From: Burkholderiales bacterium
GTDB lineage: Bacteria > Pseudomonadota > Gammaproteobacteria > Burkholderiales > Burkholderiaceae
NCBI GenBank assembly: GCA_947371645.1
Contig: CANBQJ010000012.1
Location: forward strand, 1-34,605
Direction: 5' to 3'
DNA: 34,605 bases
In this document: positions 10,701 through 19,168 of the stretch, piece after piece
Position numbering within the stretch: the first letter of the stretch is position 1
How the letters are laid out: each line of letters begins with the position of its first letter
Program-made: the position numbers and the translations under genes
Notes under the pieces: model-generated
Databases searched by the model: none
What the model was told of the DNA's origin: nothing
Seen by the model: only the letters and a program-made list of their open reading frames with translations

Positions 10701-13700
10701 GGCGACGACTTCGAGGCCGCCCTGCGCCACACCCAGGCCAACTTCCTGAGCGCCCTGGACCGCCAGGCCTGCGATGGCCTGGACGTACAGCGCGAGCACC
10801 GCCGCCTGCATGGCAGCACGGCCTTGCCCCTGAGCGCCTTCGTGTTCACCTGCCTGCTGCGCGAACAGCCCGACAGCCAATGGCTGGGCGAGCCCATCGA
10901 GGCCTTGTCGCAAACGCCCCAGGTCTGGCTGGACCACCAGGTGATTGAAGCAGCTGGTGGCTTGCAGATCGCCTGGGACGCCCGCGAGGCCTGCTTCCCC
11001 GAGGGGCTGCTCGACGAGATGTTCGCCGCCTGGCGGCGCCTGCTGCACACCCTGGCCGAACAGGCCCGGCAAGGCCACCCTTTGCAGGCCCACGGGCCCC
11101 GAGTGGACGGCCGCAGTGCCTTGCTCAAGCCAGGCTACACGCCACCGCTGCTGCCAGAACTGGCCGACAGCCCGCCCCCGCGCGAAGCCTTGCACGCACC
11201 CTTCCTCAGGCAGGCCGCAAGGCAAGCCCAGGCCCCCGCCATGCGCAGCCAGACACTGACCCTGAGCTATGGCGAGCTGGCCGCGCGCAGCCAGGCCCTG
11301 GCGCACCAGTTGCTGAACCACGGTGCTCAGCCCAACACCTTGGTGGGCATCGTCATGGACAAGGGCTGGGAGCAGGTGGTGGCGGTGCTGGGCGTCGGCC
11401 TCGGTGCTGCCGCCTACCTGCCCATCGATGCCGAGCTGCCCGCTGCGCGCATCGCCCAGCTGATCGCGCGTGGTGGCGTGCGCTGCGTGCTGATCCAGGT
11501 TGGCCACCCGGTGCGCGCGCGCCTGCCTGATGGACTGCTGGTGCTGGAGATCGGCCAGACCTGGTCCCCCGCCTTGGCGGGCAGGCCACCTTTGCCCACC
11601 ATCAACCCGGACGACCTGGCCTACGTCATCTTCACTTCGGGCTCCACCGGCGAGCCCAAAGGTGTGGCCATGACGCACGCCGCCACACTCAACACCGTGC
11701 TGGACGTCAACGCGCGCGGCCAGGTCGACTCGCGCGACGTGGTGCTGGCCTTGTCTGCCTTGAACTTCGACCTGTCGGTGTGGGACATCTTCGGCACCCT
11801 GGCTGCGGGCGCCTGCATCGCCATGCCCGAGCCGGACATGCGACGGGACACCGCCCGCCTGGCCACCTTCAGCCAGCGCATGGAAGTGAGCATCGTCAAC
11901 GCCGTGCCCGCCCTGGTGCAACTGATGGTGGAGCACGCAGAAACTGGCGGCACGCCCCTGCCCGCCAGCCTGCGCTGGGTCATGATGAGTGGCGACTGGA
12001 TCCCCGTGAGCCTGCCCGACCGCCTGCGTGCCCTGCAACCGCAAGCGCGCTTGCTGGCCATGGGCGGCGCCACCGAAGCCGCCATCTGGTCCAACAGTTT
12101 CCCCATCGACGAGGTGAGCCCGCACTGGCCCAGCGTCCCCTATGGTCGCGCCTTGCTTCACCAGCAGATGGTGGTGCTGGACCACGCCGGGCACCCGCGC
12201 CCGGCCTGGGTGCCCGGTGAGATCCACATTGGTGGCGTGGGCCTGGCCCAGGGCTACTGGCGAGACCCGGCCACCACCGCCGCGCGCTTCGTCACCCACC
12301 CCCACACCGGCCAGCGCCTCTACCGCACCGGCGACCTGGGCCGCCACCTGCCGGACGGCAACATCGAGTTCCTGGGCCGGCTGGACAAGCAGGTCAAGGT
12401 GGCCGGCCACCGCATCGAGCCAGGTGAAATCGAGCACCAGGCGCGCCAGCTCGGCGGCGTGCGCGAGGCCCTGGTCATGGTGCACGCCGTCCAGGGTGCC
12501 CCGCGCCTGGTGGGCTTTGTGCTGCCGCTTCAAGACGCGCGCGCACCCGACCACCCCGAACTCATCCAGGCCCTGCGGCAGCATCTGCGCCAGCACCTGC
12601 CCGCCTACATGCAGCCCAGCCAGTGGCAGGTGCTCGGCGGCTGGCCGCTGTCGCCCAATGGCAAGGTGGACCACCACGCCCTGATGGCCCTGCTCCAGCA
12701 GGCGCAGACCGGTGACGGGACCGCGGCCACAGGTGCCAGCGAGGCGCGCCCCGACCTGCCTCCCGGCGGCACCGCCCACCGCGTGCACGAGCTGCTGTGC
12801 CGCACCTGGGGCCTGCACGAACTGCCCTGGGCCACGTCCTTCCTGGACCTGGGGTTGAACTCCATCGACCTCATGCGCGGCGCCAATGCCCTGGGCCAGA
12901 CCTTGGGTGTGCGCCCCGCCATCCACCAGCTGTTTGAAGCGCCGACGCTGGCGCAGGTCGTGGCCTTCTGCGAAGCGGCCATGGCCGACGGGCGCGCACC
13001 GGCCACCCGTCAGCCCGACGCCGTAACGCCGACGCAGGCGGCCACAGGGCCAGAAGCCACTTGGGCACCGCTCACGCCGGGCCAGCGCAGCCTGTGGCTG
13101 CTGGAACAGTTGCACCCCGCAGATGCGGCCTACAACGAGCCCGTGGTGCTGCACCTGCGAGGCCCCTTGAATCAGCGTGCCTTGCAAGCCGCCCTGCAGG
13201 GCTTGGTGGCCCGCCACAGCAGCCTGCGCACGCGCTTCACACTGCAAGACGGCCAGCCGGTGCAGACCGTCGTGTCGCCTGACGAAGCCGCGACATGGGC
13301 GCTGCTGCGCACCCGGCATGTGGACGAACTGCAGGACCATGCGGCCTTGCGCCAGTTGCTCACACCCTGGGTGCAGACGCCGTTTGACTTGAGCCAGGGC
13401 CCCTTGCTGCGCGCCCTGCTGCTGAGCCCGGCAGCACGCCAGAACGTGACCGGTGCCGGCGCACCGGCTGAGCACGTGCTGGCCCTGCTCATGCACCACA
13501 TCGTGTGCGATGGCTGGTCACAAGCCGTGTTGCAGCAGGAACTGGCCTGGCTGTACGCCGTCCACAGTGGCCTGCCTGGCGCAGACGCCCAGGCACTGCC
13601 CGCCCTGCCCCTGAGCTTCACTGCCCACGCCTGGCACACCCATGAACTGGCCAGCGCCGCGGCCCACACGGTGCAGGCCCAAGCCCGTGAAGCCGCCCTG

Positions 13701-16700
13701 ACTCACTGGCGCACGCAACTGGCCGAGCCCCTGCCCCTGCTGGACCTGCCCACCGACCACCCGCGCAGCGCCTGGCAGCAGTTCGACGGGCGCAGTCACA
13801 GCTTCACGATCGACGAGGCCACGCTGACGGGCCTGCGTGCACTGGCCAAAAGCCAACACACCACCCTGCACACGGTGCTGATGGCGGCCTACGCCGTGCT
13901 GCTGTCGCGCCACAGCGGCCAGACTGAACTCTGCATCGGCACGCCCGTTGCCGGCCGAGACCGCCCCGAACTGGAGCCCCTCATCGGCTACCTGGTGGAC
14001 ACCGTCGCGCTGCGTTGCCACCTGGACGAGGCAGCGCCCTTCACGGCCTTGTTGCAACAGGTGCACGACCAGATGCAGGCCGCACGCCAGCACCAGGCCC
14101 TGCACTTTGCCGAGATCGTGGAAGCCCTGCAGCCGCGCCGTCATGCCGGGCGCACGCCGGTGTTCCAGACCTTGCTGGCCTTGCAGAACACGCCGACCGC
14201 CCATGTCGACGTGGCTGGCTTGCAGGCCGGCACACTGGCGCTGGACCTGGCCCGCGCCAAGTTCGACCTGGTGCTGGAGTTCATGGACAGCGGCGCGGCA
14301 GGCCAGGCCAGCCGCGCGAGCCTCGCCCATGCCGATGCGCCGGGCCTGTCGGCCCGCTTCACGTATGCCAGCGCCTTGTTCGCCCCCCGAACCGTGGCCG
14401 CGATGGCAGCCCAGTTGACGCGGCTGCTGAGCGCACTGACTGATGTGGCATCCATCACGTCGTCGGCCGCGCGGCCCTTGCGCGACCTCCCGCTGCTCAC
14501 TGAAGCCCAGACGCGCCAGTTGACGCGGCAGTGGAGCGGCTTCGAAGCCGCCCAGGCTTTCACCCGCGAACACCCGGCAGCAGGCAGCGCCGGCACCTTG
14601 CTGGCTTTGATGCGCCAGCACGCCATCCACACACCCAACGCCCTGGCCTTGCGTTTTGAAAGCGAAGCAGGCCTGAGCCACCGCGAACTGGCCCGCATGA
14701 GCGACCAGGCCGCGCACCGCCTGCTGCAGCGCGGCGTGCAAGCCGGCCAGCTGATCGGCCTGAGCATGCCACGCAGCCAGGCCCTGCTGGTGAGCCTGCT
14801 GGCCATCTGGAAGGCCGGCTGCGCCTACCTGCCGCTTGACCCGACCTACCCTGCGGAGCGCCTGGCCCTGATGGCCGAAGACGCGCAGTTGCGCTGGGTC
14901 ATCACCCAGCCTGAGCTGCCGGCCGCCCATTGGCCCGCCGGCTGCCAGACCGTGTTGGCGCATGAGCTGCTGGCCACCTCAGTGCACACCGGTGGCACCA
15001 CCGACGCAGACGCGCCCGCCCTGCCCGAGGTCAACGCAGACCAGCCGGCCTACGTGATCTACACCTCAGGCTCCACCGGCCGCCCCAAAGGCACGCAGGT
15101 GGCGCACCACAGCGTCTTCCACCTGGCCCACGCCGCCGCGCGCACCTTCGGCCTGGCCGCGCCGGTGCGCATGCTGCAACTGGCCTCGCTGAGCTTCGAC
15201 GCCGCCCTCATCGAGATGGTCATGGCCTGGGCCCGCGGTGGCTCACTGCACCTCATCGACCAGCAAACGCTGATGGACATGCCGCGCCTGGTGGAGGTGA
15301 TGAAAGCCCAGGCCATCGACGCCGTGGTGATGCCGCCATCGCTGGCCATGCTCCTGCCTGCTGCCGAGCTGCCAGCCCTGCGCACCGTGCTGGTGGGCGG
15401 CGACCGCTGCCCGGCCGAGCTGGCCGTCCACCTGGGCCCGCAGGTGCGCCTGTTCAACGGCTACGGTCCCACCGAAACCACGGTGTGCCCCACCGCCCAT
15501 TTCTGCTCCATCGAAGAAGCCGGGCCCAGGCCACTGGAGGGGCCCCAGATCGGCCCAGCCATCGGCCGCCCCCTGCCTGGCGCCACCGTGTACGTGCTGG
15601 ACGCGCAAGGCCGCCTGGTGCCGCCCCGCGTGGCCGGTGAGCTCTACATCGGCGGCACGGGCCTGGCCATGGGCTACCTGCACCGCCCCGAGCTGACGGC
15701 GGAACGCTTCGTGCCCCACCCGTTCGAGCCCGGCCAGCGCCTGTACCGCAGCGGCGACCTGGTGCGCTGGGATCACGATGGCCAGCTGCACTTCCTGGGC
15801 CGCATCGACCAGCAGGTCAAGCTGCGCGGCATGCGCATCGAGCTGGGCGAGATCGAAGCCGTGCTGCGCGCCCAGCCAGGTGTGCAAGACGCCGTGGTCA
15901 TGGCCCACGCCGGCAGGGGCGAGCTGACCCTGTGCGCCCACGTGCAGCCCACCGCCGACGCACCCCCGGGTGACCAGCCCTGGCGTGAGGGCCTGGCCCG
16001 CCTGTTGCCGCCCTTCATGGTCCCGCCGGTGTTCATGCGGCACGCGGCTTTGCCCACCCTGCCCAATGGCAAGGTCAACCGCCTGGCCCTGCCCGAGCCC
16101 GACGCCGGCCTGCTGTCGCAAGCGCCCTTCATGGGCCCGCGCGACCCGCTGGAGCTGGCCGTGCTGCAGCTGTGGGAAGAGGTGCTGGGCCGGCAGGGCT
16201 TTGGCATCCTCGACAACTTCTTCGATTTGGGCGGGCACTCGCTCAAGGCGATCCGCTTGCTGGGCCGCATCCAGCAGACCTTCGGCATTGACCTGTCGGT
16301 GGCCTCCCTGATGCAAACACCCACCGTCGAGGCCGTGGCCGCCGCGCTGCGCCAGCAAACCCCGCCCAGCACCTCGTCGCTGGTGCCCATCCGGCCGCAA
16401 GGCAGCCGCCCGCCCATTTACTTCGTGCACGCGGCTGGCGGCACCGTCATGTGCTACCACGAGCTGGCCCGCCACATGAGCCCGGAGCAACCGGTCTATG
16501 GCCTGCAAGCCCAGGGCATCGAAGCGGGCACCGAGCCTGCGGCCAACCTGCCCGCCATGGCGCGGCACTACGTCGAGGCCATCCGCACGGTGCAGCCACA
16601 AGGGCCTTACCGCATCGCCGGTTGGTCCATGGGTGGCAACATCGTCTTCGAGATGGCGCAGCAGCTCTTGCTGCAAGGCGAAGAAGTGGCCTTGCTCGGC

Positions 16701-17183
16701 CTGCTGGACGCCAGCGCCGCCGCCTTCAACAACCCCACGCCGGTGCGCGACAACGCCGCCATCCTGGCCGAGATGTTCAGCAACGAGTTCGATGTGGACG
16801 AGGCGCTGCTGCGCCAGTTGCCGCAAGACACGCTGATCGAGCAGGCCGTGGCCCTGGCCGAATCGCACAAGTGGCTGCCGCCCGGCTTCACGGTGGACCA
16901 GGCCCACCGCATCCTGCGTGTCTACCGCGAATCAGAAGCCGCCATCAAGCAGCACCGCCCGGCGCCCCTGGCCTGCGACGCCATCCTCTACCGCACCCAC
17001 GAGGTCATCGAAGGTGAAGACGAAGAGGCGGAAGACAGAGGCTGGACGCCACTGGTCTCGGGTCAGCTGCACATCGCGTCCGTGCCCGGCAACCACATCA
17101 ACATGGTGATGGCACCGCACAGCGAAACGCTGGCCAGGTGCATCGATGCGCACCTGGCGGCCTTGTTGCCTGCGCCCCTGTGA
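7782..17183 (+). CDS. NRPS with domains FAAL-ACP-Cy-A-PCP-C-A-PCP-TE
   Basis: Single multienzyme of 3133 residues from the first ATG, predicted to make an N-acylated dipeptide. Domains in order: (1) fatty acyl-AMP ligase, about 1-575, with YTSGSTGQPKG (170-180), WLPPYHDMGLI, CYGLAEATLF and KTSSGK (534-539). (2) Acyl carrier domain with Ser617 in GVDSLAL. (3) Heterocyclization (Cy) domain, about 681-1110, with FPLTPLQQAYVLGR, the Cy signature DxxxxDxxS (Asp808, Asp813, Ser816) replacing HHxxxDG, and GDFTSV (960-965). (4) Adenylation domain 1, about 1140-1640, with pocket residues read as D-L-W-N-M-S-M-I-W-K. (5) PCP, Ser1694. (6) Ordinary condensation domain with HHIVCDG (1905-1911). (7) Adenylation domain 2, about 2280-2780, pocket D-A-I-V-L-G-G-V-C-K. 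(8) PCP, Ser2820 in LGGHSL. (9) Thioesterase, about 2870-3133, with GWSMGG (Ser2949) and His3105. There is no epimerase or MbtH. The frame is open to a TTG at 7683, but the domain fits the ATG at 7782. No good Shine-Dalgarno is visible. Substrates are not certain from the pockets. Confidence 0.95.
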   Translation: MPDVLPAGPTLFDAFVLRVKAQPDATAFIFVDDAGEQETPVSNRELDERARRIAAVLLHAGAQGQPVMLLYTPGLDYISALLGCLYAGCIAVPAYPPLHQRQASRVQSLIDDARAAVVLTNASWFDAALLPPPGDHPCTWIHTGRAAHADVPPWTGQPRWLADDTVVLQYTSGSTGQPKGVMLSAGMLTHNVQHMARRLACRPDMRGVTWLPPYHDMGLIAGILLPLYVGFVGVTMTPASFAQRPLRWLQAVSRHRAEITGGPNAAYELCVDKVSDEQLATLDLRSWRVAVNGAEPVRASTLHRFSARFAACGFASRTFHPCYGLAEATLFVTGDPWDAEVDAGFDPADDAQQAVPLGRSLPDQAVRIVDADTCQPCTDGVEGEVWVRGPSVASGYWRQPELSDATFRARLHSGDTEDAQSHWLRTGDLGLLTDGTLRVTGRIKDQINLAGRKLYPHDIEQAAQRSHAALRKHSGAAFAVPGPLRDHLVLVQELEPRAKADPDEVLAAIRQALSRELGVQADDICLVKAGVVDKTSSGKVRRSSCRQAYIDGQIASVARSHRPEPALDGVPHEQPLEVPQHPAAMLDLLRQHLARQLAVSVDHIDSEATLAELGVDSLALTQLQAQLDRLGAPTLPLHALFESPLRQLAVALLPPAQAAPSQGRLPSAAPATDPAAAHAPFPLTPLQQAYVLGRGEVSAHVYSQHEVGQLDLHRLHQAWLALCQRHPMLRVRMAAWPLQRILPATEPQATPTWQHHHWSELQAEEAQTRLDALAQQLSHQVLPVDGPLCEVHLCHLPEGRVRLLVSIDMLMADATSLYTLLADWGRLYAQVALPPLSLSFRDLVQHSFAQGQRPTAQAAALAARDAWQVRLPELPGAPELPLLPPAPAAHRFTRRSLQLSAPHWQALRQRARRLGVTPAMLLLRAYAEVLGLFAREPRFTLMLTLFNRPAVHPDVAQVVGDFTSVLPLAFDLQGDDFEAALRHTQANFLSALDRQACDGLDVQREHRRLHGSTALPLSAFVFTCLLREQPDSQWLGEPIEALSQTPQVWLDHQVIEAAGGLQIAWDAREACFPEGLLDEMFAAWRRLLHTLAEQARQGHPLQAHGPRVDGRSALLKPGYTPPLLPELADSPPPREALHAPFLRQAARQAQAPAMRSQTLTLSYGELAARSQALAHQLLNHGAQPNTLVGIVMDKGWEQVVAVLGVGLGAAAYLPIDAELPAARIAQLIARGGVRCVLIQVGHPVRARLPDGLLVLEIGQTWSPALAGRPPLPTINPDDLAYVIFTSGSTGEPKGVAMTHAATLNTVLDVNARGQVDSRDVVLALSALNFDLSVWDIFGTLAAGACIAMPEPDMRRDTARLATFSQRMEVSIVNAVPALVQLMVEHAETGGTPLPASLRWVMMSGDWIPVSLPDRLRALQPQARLLAMGGATEAAIWSNSFPIDEVSPHWPSVPYGRALLHQQMVVLDHAGHPRPAWVPGEIHIGGVGLAQGYWRDPATTAARFVTHPHTGQRLYRTGDLGRHLPDGNIEFLGRLDKQVKVAGHRIEPGEIEHQARQLGGVREALVMVHAVQGAPRLVGFVLPLQDARAPDHPELIQALRQHLRQHLPAYMQPSQWQVLGGWPLSPNGKVDHHALMALLQQAQTGDGTAATGASEARPDLPPGGTAHRVHELLCRTWGLHELPWATSFLDLGLNSIDLMRGANALGQTLGVRPAIHQLFEAPTLAQVVAFCEAAMADGRAPATRQPDAVTPTQAATGPEATWAPLTPGQRSLWLLEQLHPADAAYNEPVVLHLRGPLNQRALQAALQGLVARHSSLRTRFTLQDGQPVQTVVSPDEAATWALLRTRHVDELQDHAALRQLLTPWVQTPFDLSQGPLLRALLLSPAARQNVTGAGAPAEHVLALLMHHIVCDGWSQAVLQQELAWLYAVHSGLPGADAQALPALPLSFTAHAWHTHELASAAAHTVQAQAREAALTHWRTQLAEPLPLLDLPTDHPRSAWQQFDGRSHSFTIDEATLTGLRALAKSQHTTLHTVLMAAYAVLLSRHSGQTELCIGTPVAGRDRPELEPLIGYLVDTVALRCHLDEAAPFTALLQQVHDQMQAARQHQALHFAEIVEALQPRRHAGRTPVFQTLLALQNTPTAHVDVAGLQAGTLALDLARAKFDLVLEFMDSGAAGQASRASLAHADAPGLSARFTYASALFAPRTVAAMAAQLTRLLSALTDVASITSSAARPLRDLPLLTEAQTRQLTRQWSGFEAAQAFTREHPAAGSAGTLLALMRQHAIHTPNALALRFESEAGLSHRELARMSDQAAHRLLQRGVQAGQLIGLSMPRSQALLVSLLAIWKAGCAYLPLDPTYPAERLALMAEDAQLRWVITQPELPAAHWPAGCQTVLAHELLATSVHTGGTTDADAPALPEVNADQPAYVIYTSGSTGRPKGTQVAHHSVFHLAHAAARTFGLAAPVRMLQLASLSFDAALIEMVMAWARGGSLHLIDQQTLMDMPRLVEVMKAQAIDAVVMPPSLAMLLPAAELPALRTVLVGGDRCPAELAVHLGPQVRLFNGYGPTETTVCPTAHFCSIEEAGPRPLEGPQIGPAIGRPLPGATVYVLDAQGRLVPPRVAGELYIGGTGLAMGYLHRPELTAERFVPHPFEPGQRLYRSGDLVRWDHDGQLHFLGRIDQQVKLRGMRIELGEIEAVLRAQPGVQDAVVMAHAGRGELTLCAHVQPTADAPPGDQPWREGLARLLPPFMVPPVFMRHAALPTLPNGKVNRLALPEPDAGLLSQAPFMGPRDPLELAVLQLWEEVLGRQGFGILDNFFDLGGHSLKAIRLLGRIQQTFGIDLSVASLMQTPTVEAVAAALRQQTPPSTSSLVPIRPQGSRPPIYFVHAAGGTVMCYHELARHMSPEQPVYGLQAQGIEAGTEPAANLPAMARHYVEAIRTVQPQGPYRIAGWSMGGNIVFEMAQQLLLQGEEVALLGLLDASAAAFNNPTPVRDNAAILAEMFSNEFDVDEALLRQLPQDTLIEQAVALAESHKWLPPGFTVDQAHRILRVYRESEAAIKQHRPAPLACDAILYRTHEVIEGEDEEAEDRGWTPLVSGQLHIASVPGNHINMVMAPHSETLARCIDAHLAALLPAPL

Positions 17184-17184
17184 C

Positions 17185-17233
17185 CTGAGGGCACAGCTGG
17201 CCTGAGCCCGCTGGCGGCGGCTCTGTGCCTCAG
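17185..17233. terminator. Bidirectional hairpin between NRPS and WD40 gene
   Basis: Arms CTGAGGGCACAG (17185-17196) and CTGTGCCTCAG (17223-17233) pair over 11 bp with one bulged G, closing a 26-nt loop. The hairpin starts one base after the NRPS stop and covers the stop codon of the convergent WD40 gene. No T-run is present. The position between convergent genes makes it a plausible two-way terminator. Confidence 0.45.
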
Positions 17234-18981
17234 CGCCCCAGGCGCGCAGCCTGGTATTGCGCGACCAGCTCGCCCTGCATGGACCATCGGCCCACGCTGC
17301 CATCCCACCCGGCGGTGAGCGCCGACTGCCCGGCCATGGCCACCGCGGGCACACCCGGCTTGCCGTGCAAGTCCAGGCGGCGCAAACGCCAGCTGCCATC
17401 GGCCTGCCTGGACCACAGCACCCCAAAGCCATCGTAGGCACCGGTCAGCAGAGACTGGCCATCGTCGCTGTAGGCAATGGCCTTCACCGACTTGATGTGG
17501 CTGGCCGGCAGGCTGTCCAACAAGGCACCCGTGAGGCAGTGCCAGATGCGCACGATGCCATCGCGCGATGCCGTCGCGAAGTGCGGGGCCACCGGCGATG
17601 CGGCCACACCGTTGACCAGCACCAGCTCGTCGCGCTCGATGTGCACGATGCGCTCGCCATCGCGCCACACGCTGGCCGTGTCGTCGGAAGAGCCTGCGAC
17701 CAGCACACCCGCCACCGCGCTCCAGGCCAGTGACTTGATGGGGCCGTTGTGTGCGCGCGTGGTGCGCAACAACGTCAAGCCGGCATCCCATTCGCGGATC
17801 ACGCCGTCGTAGCCGGCCGTGAACAGGCGCTGGCCATCGGGGTGGAAGGCGATGGTGTTGATGGGGCCGCTGTCCAGGTGGTGTTCGGCCACGACCTTGC
17901 CCAACTTGCGGTCATACAGGCGCAGGTGGCCACGGTAGTCACCGCTGCCCAGCAAACCCTGGGGGCCCAGCACCACCGTGTTGACGATGCTGGGGTGACG
18001 GTGCAGCAATCGCCCGTCCAGCAGGCTGAGCACGGCGCCATCGTCGCGGCCCACCACCACCTCGGCCCCTTGCGCCGAGACGCTGTTGATGCCGAAGGTG
18101 GGCAAAGTGCCCTGCACCTCGCCACCCGGGCTGTGCACGATGGGCCGGCCGCCGAAGCTGCCCACAGCCAGGTCGCCCCTGGCCATGAAGGCAGCGGCAC
18201 GCTCCCATTGCATGGGGGCTTGCAGCTCGCGCACCACCTTCATCGACGGGAAGTCGTACACGCGCAGCACGCCTTCATACGAGCCCGCCAGCAGCTGGCC
18301 ACCATCGGGCGAGAACATCACCAGGCGCACGGCCGCATGGGCCTGCCTGGCTTCTTTGGCCAGCTCGCCGGTGCGGGCGTCCCACACGCGCAGCACACCG
18401 TCGTCACAACCCGAAGCGATGAAGTCACCTCGTGGCGACCAGTCCACCGTCTCCGGGTCGCCGGGGTGGGCCAGCAAGGCCCGTTGGGTGCGGGAGGCCA
18501 GGTCCCAGATGCGGCAAGTGCCGTCTTCGGCCGCCGTCACCAGCTCGCGGCCCGTCGGGTCGAAGGCCAGGGCGAAGATGCCGTGCTCATGGCCCAGGAT
18601 GGGCGCCAGGCGCTCGCCGGTCTGGGTGTCCCACAGGGCCACCTGCACGTCCTTGGCGTCCATCACGCAGGCCAGCAGGCGCCCATCGGGGTGCCAGGCC
18701 ACGGCGTTGACGTCGTCGCCATGCGGGCCCAACTGGCCGCACAGGCTGCCGTCTTGCGCGTCCAGCAGGTGCACGAAGCCATCGGCTGCGGCCACGGCCA
18801 CGCGCCTGCCATCGCGGCTGAACTGGATGTGGTTGACCAGGTCGGCCGCCTGAAAACGCCACCGCGCCTGCAACGGGAAGCTGGCGGCATCCCACATGCA
18901 CACGGCGCCGTCGTAAGCGGCAGAGGCCAGCAGCCGGTGTTCGGGAAAGGAAGCCAGGGCGGTCAGGGGAGAAGCGTGCAT
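17230..18981 (-). CDS. WD40-repeat protein, probably two seven-bladed propellers
   Basis: Protein of 583 residues made almost wholly of WD40-like repeats. I count 14 repeat endings of the G/D-D-G-x-(V/L)-x-x-(W/Y/L)-D type, for example SAAYDGAVCMWDA, TAAEDGTCRIWDL, SGCDDGVLRVWDA, TAGYDGVIREWDA, TASRDGIVRIWHC and TAGWDGSVGRWSM. That number fits two seven-bladed beta-propellers. There is no signal peptide, transmembrane segment or fused enzymatic domain, so it is probably a cytoplasmic scaffold or regulator. It lies tail to tail with the NRPS (46-bp gap) and head to head with the unknown 434-aa gene. The start is uncertain: the ATG at 18981 (MHASPL) is preferred over an in-frame TTG at 18999, and neither has a clear Shine-Dalgarno. 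A role in the biosynthetic locus is only suggested by position. Confidence 0.85.
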   Translation of the reverse strand: MHASPLTALASFPEHRLLASAAYDGAVCMWDAASFPLQARWRFQAADLVNHIQFSRDGRRVAVAAADGFVHLLDAQDGSLCGQLGPHGDDVNAVAWHPDGRLLACVMDAKDVQVALWDTQTGERLAPILGHEHGIFALAFDPTGRELVTAAEDGTCRIWDLASRTQRALLAHPGDPETVDWSPRGDFIASGCDDGVLRVWDARTGELAKEARQAHAAVRLVMFSPDGGQLLAGSYEGVLRVYDFPSMKVVRELQAPMQWERAAAFMARGDLAVGSFGGRPIVHSPGGEVQGTLPTFGINSVSAQGAEVVVGRDDGAVLSLLDGRLLHRHPSIVNTVVLGPQGLLGSGDYRGHLRLYDRKLGKVVAEHHLDSGPINTIAFHPDGQRLFTAGYDGVIREWDAGLTLLRTTRAHNGPIKSLAWSAVAGVLVAGSSDDTASVWRDGERIVHIERDELVLVNGVAASPVAPHFATASRDGIVRIWHCLTGALLDSLPASHIKSVKAIAYSDDGQSLLTGAYDGFGVLWSRQADGSWRLRRLDLHGKPGVPAVAMAGQSALTAGWDGSVGRWSMQGELVAQYQAARLGR

Positions 18982-19168
18982 GGGGACATCAAGCGGCAAT
19001 CGATACCGGCCAGAGGCTAGTGGCAGTAACCATTGTTTGCGAGGGGGTTAACGCCCGAACGCATCGAAAGCCCCATGGGGACATCCCCCGAGCTGGCGCC
19101 TCGGCGCCACACTGACAATGCCGCTTGCCCCCTGCTTTCTCACCCGCTTCTGCCCTGCTGCTGCCCCC

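Noticed and set aside
9822..11100. Reading the first condensation domain as an ordinary C domain
   Set aside because: It lacks HHxxxDG and instead has DxxxxDxxS plus the other Cy motifs.
9714..13499. 1261-codon open frame on the minus strand inside the NRPS
   Set aside because: It is the reverse of Cy, A and PCP coding sequence. The translation is Gln/Gly/His-rich with no motif.
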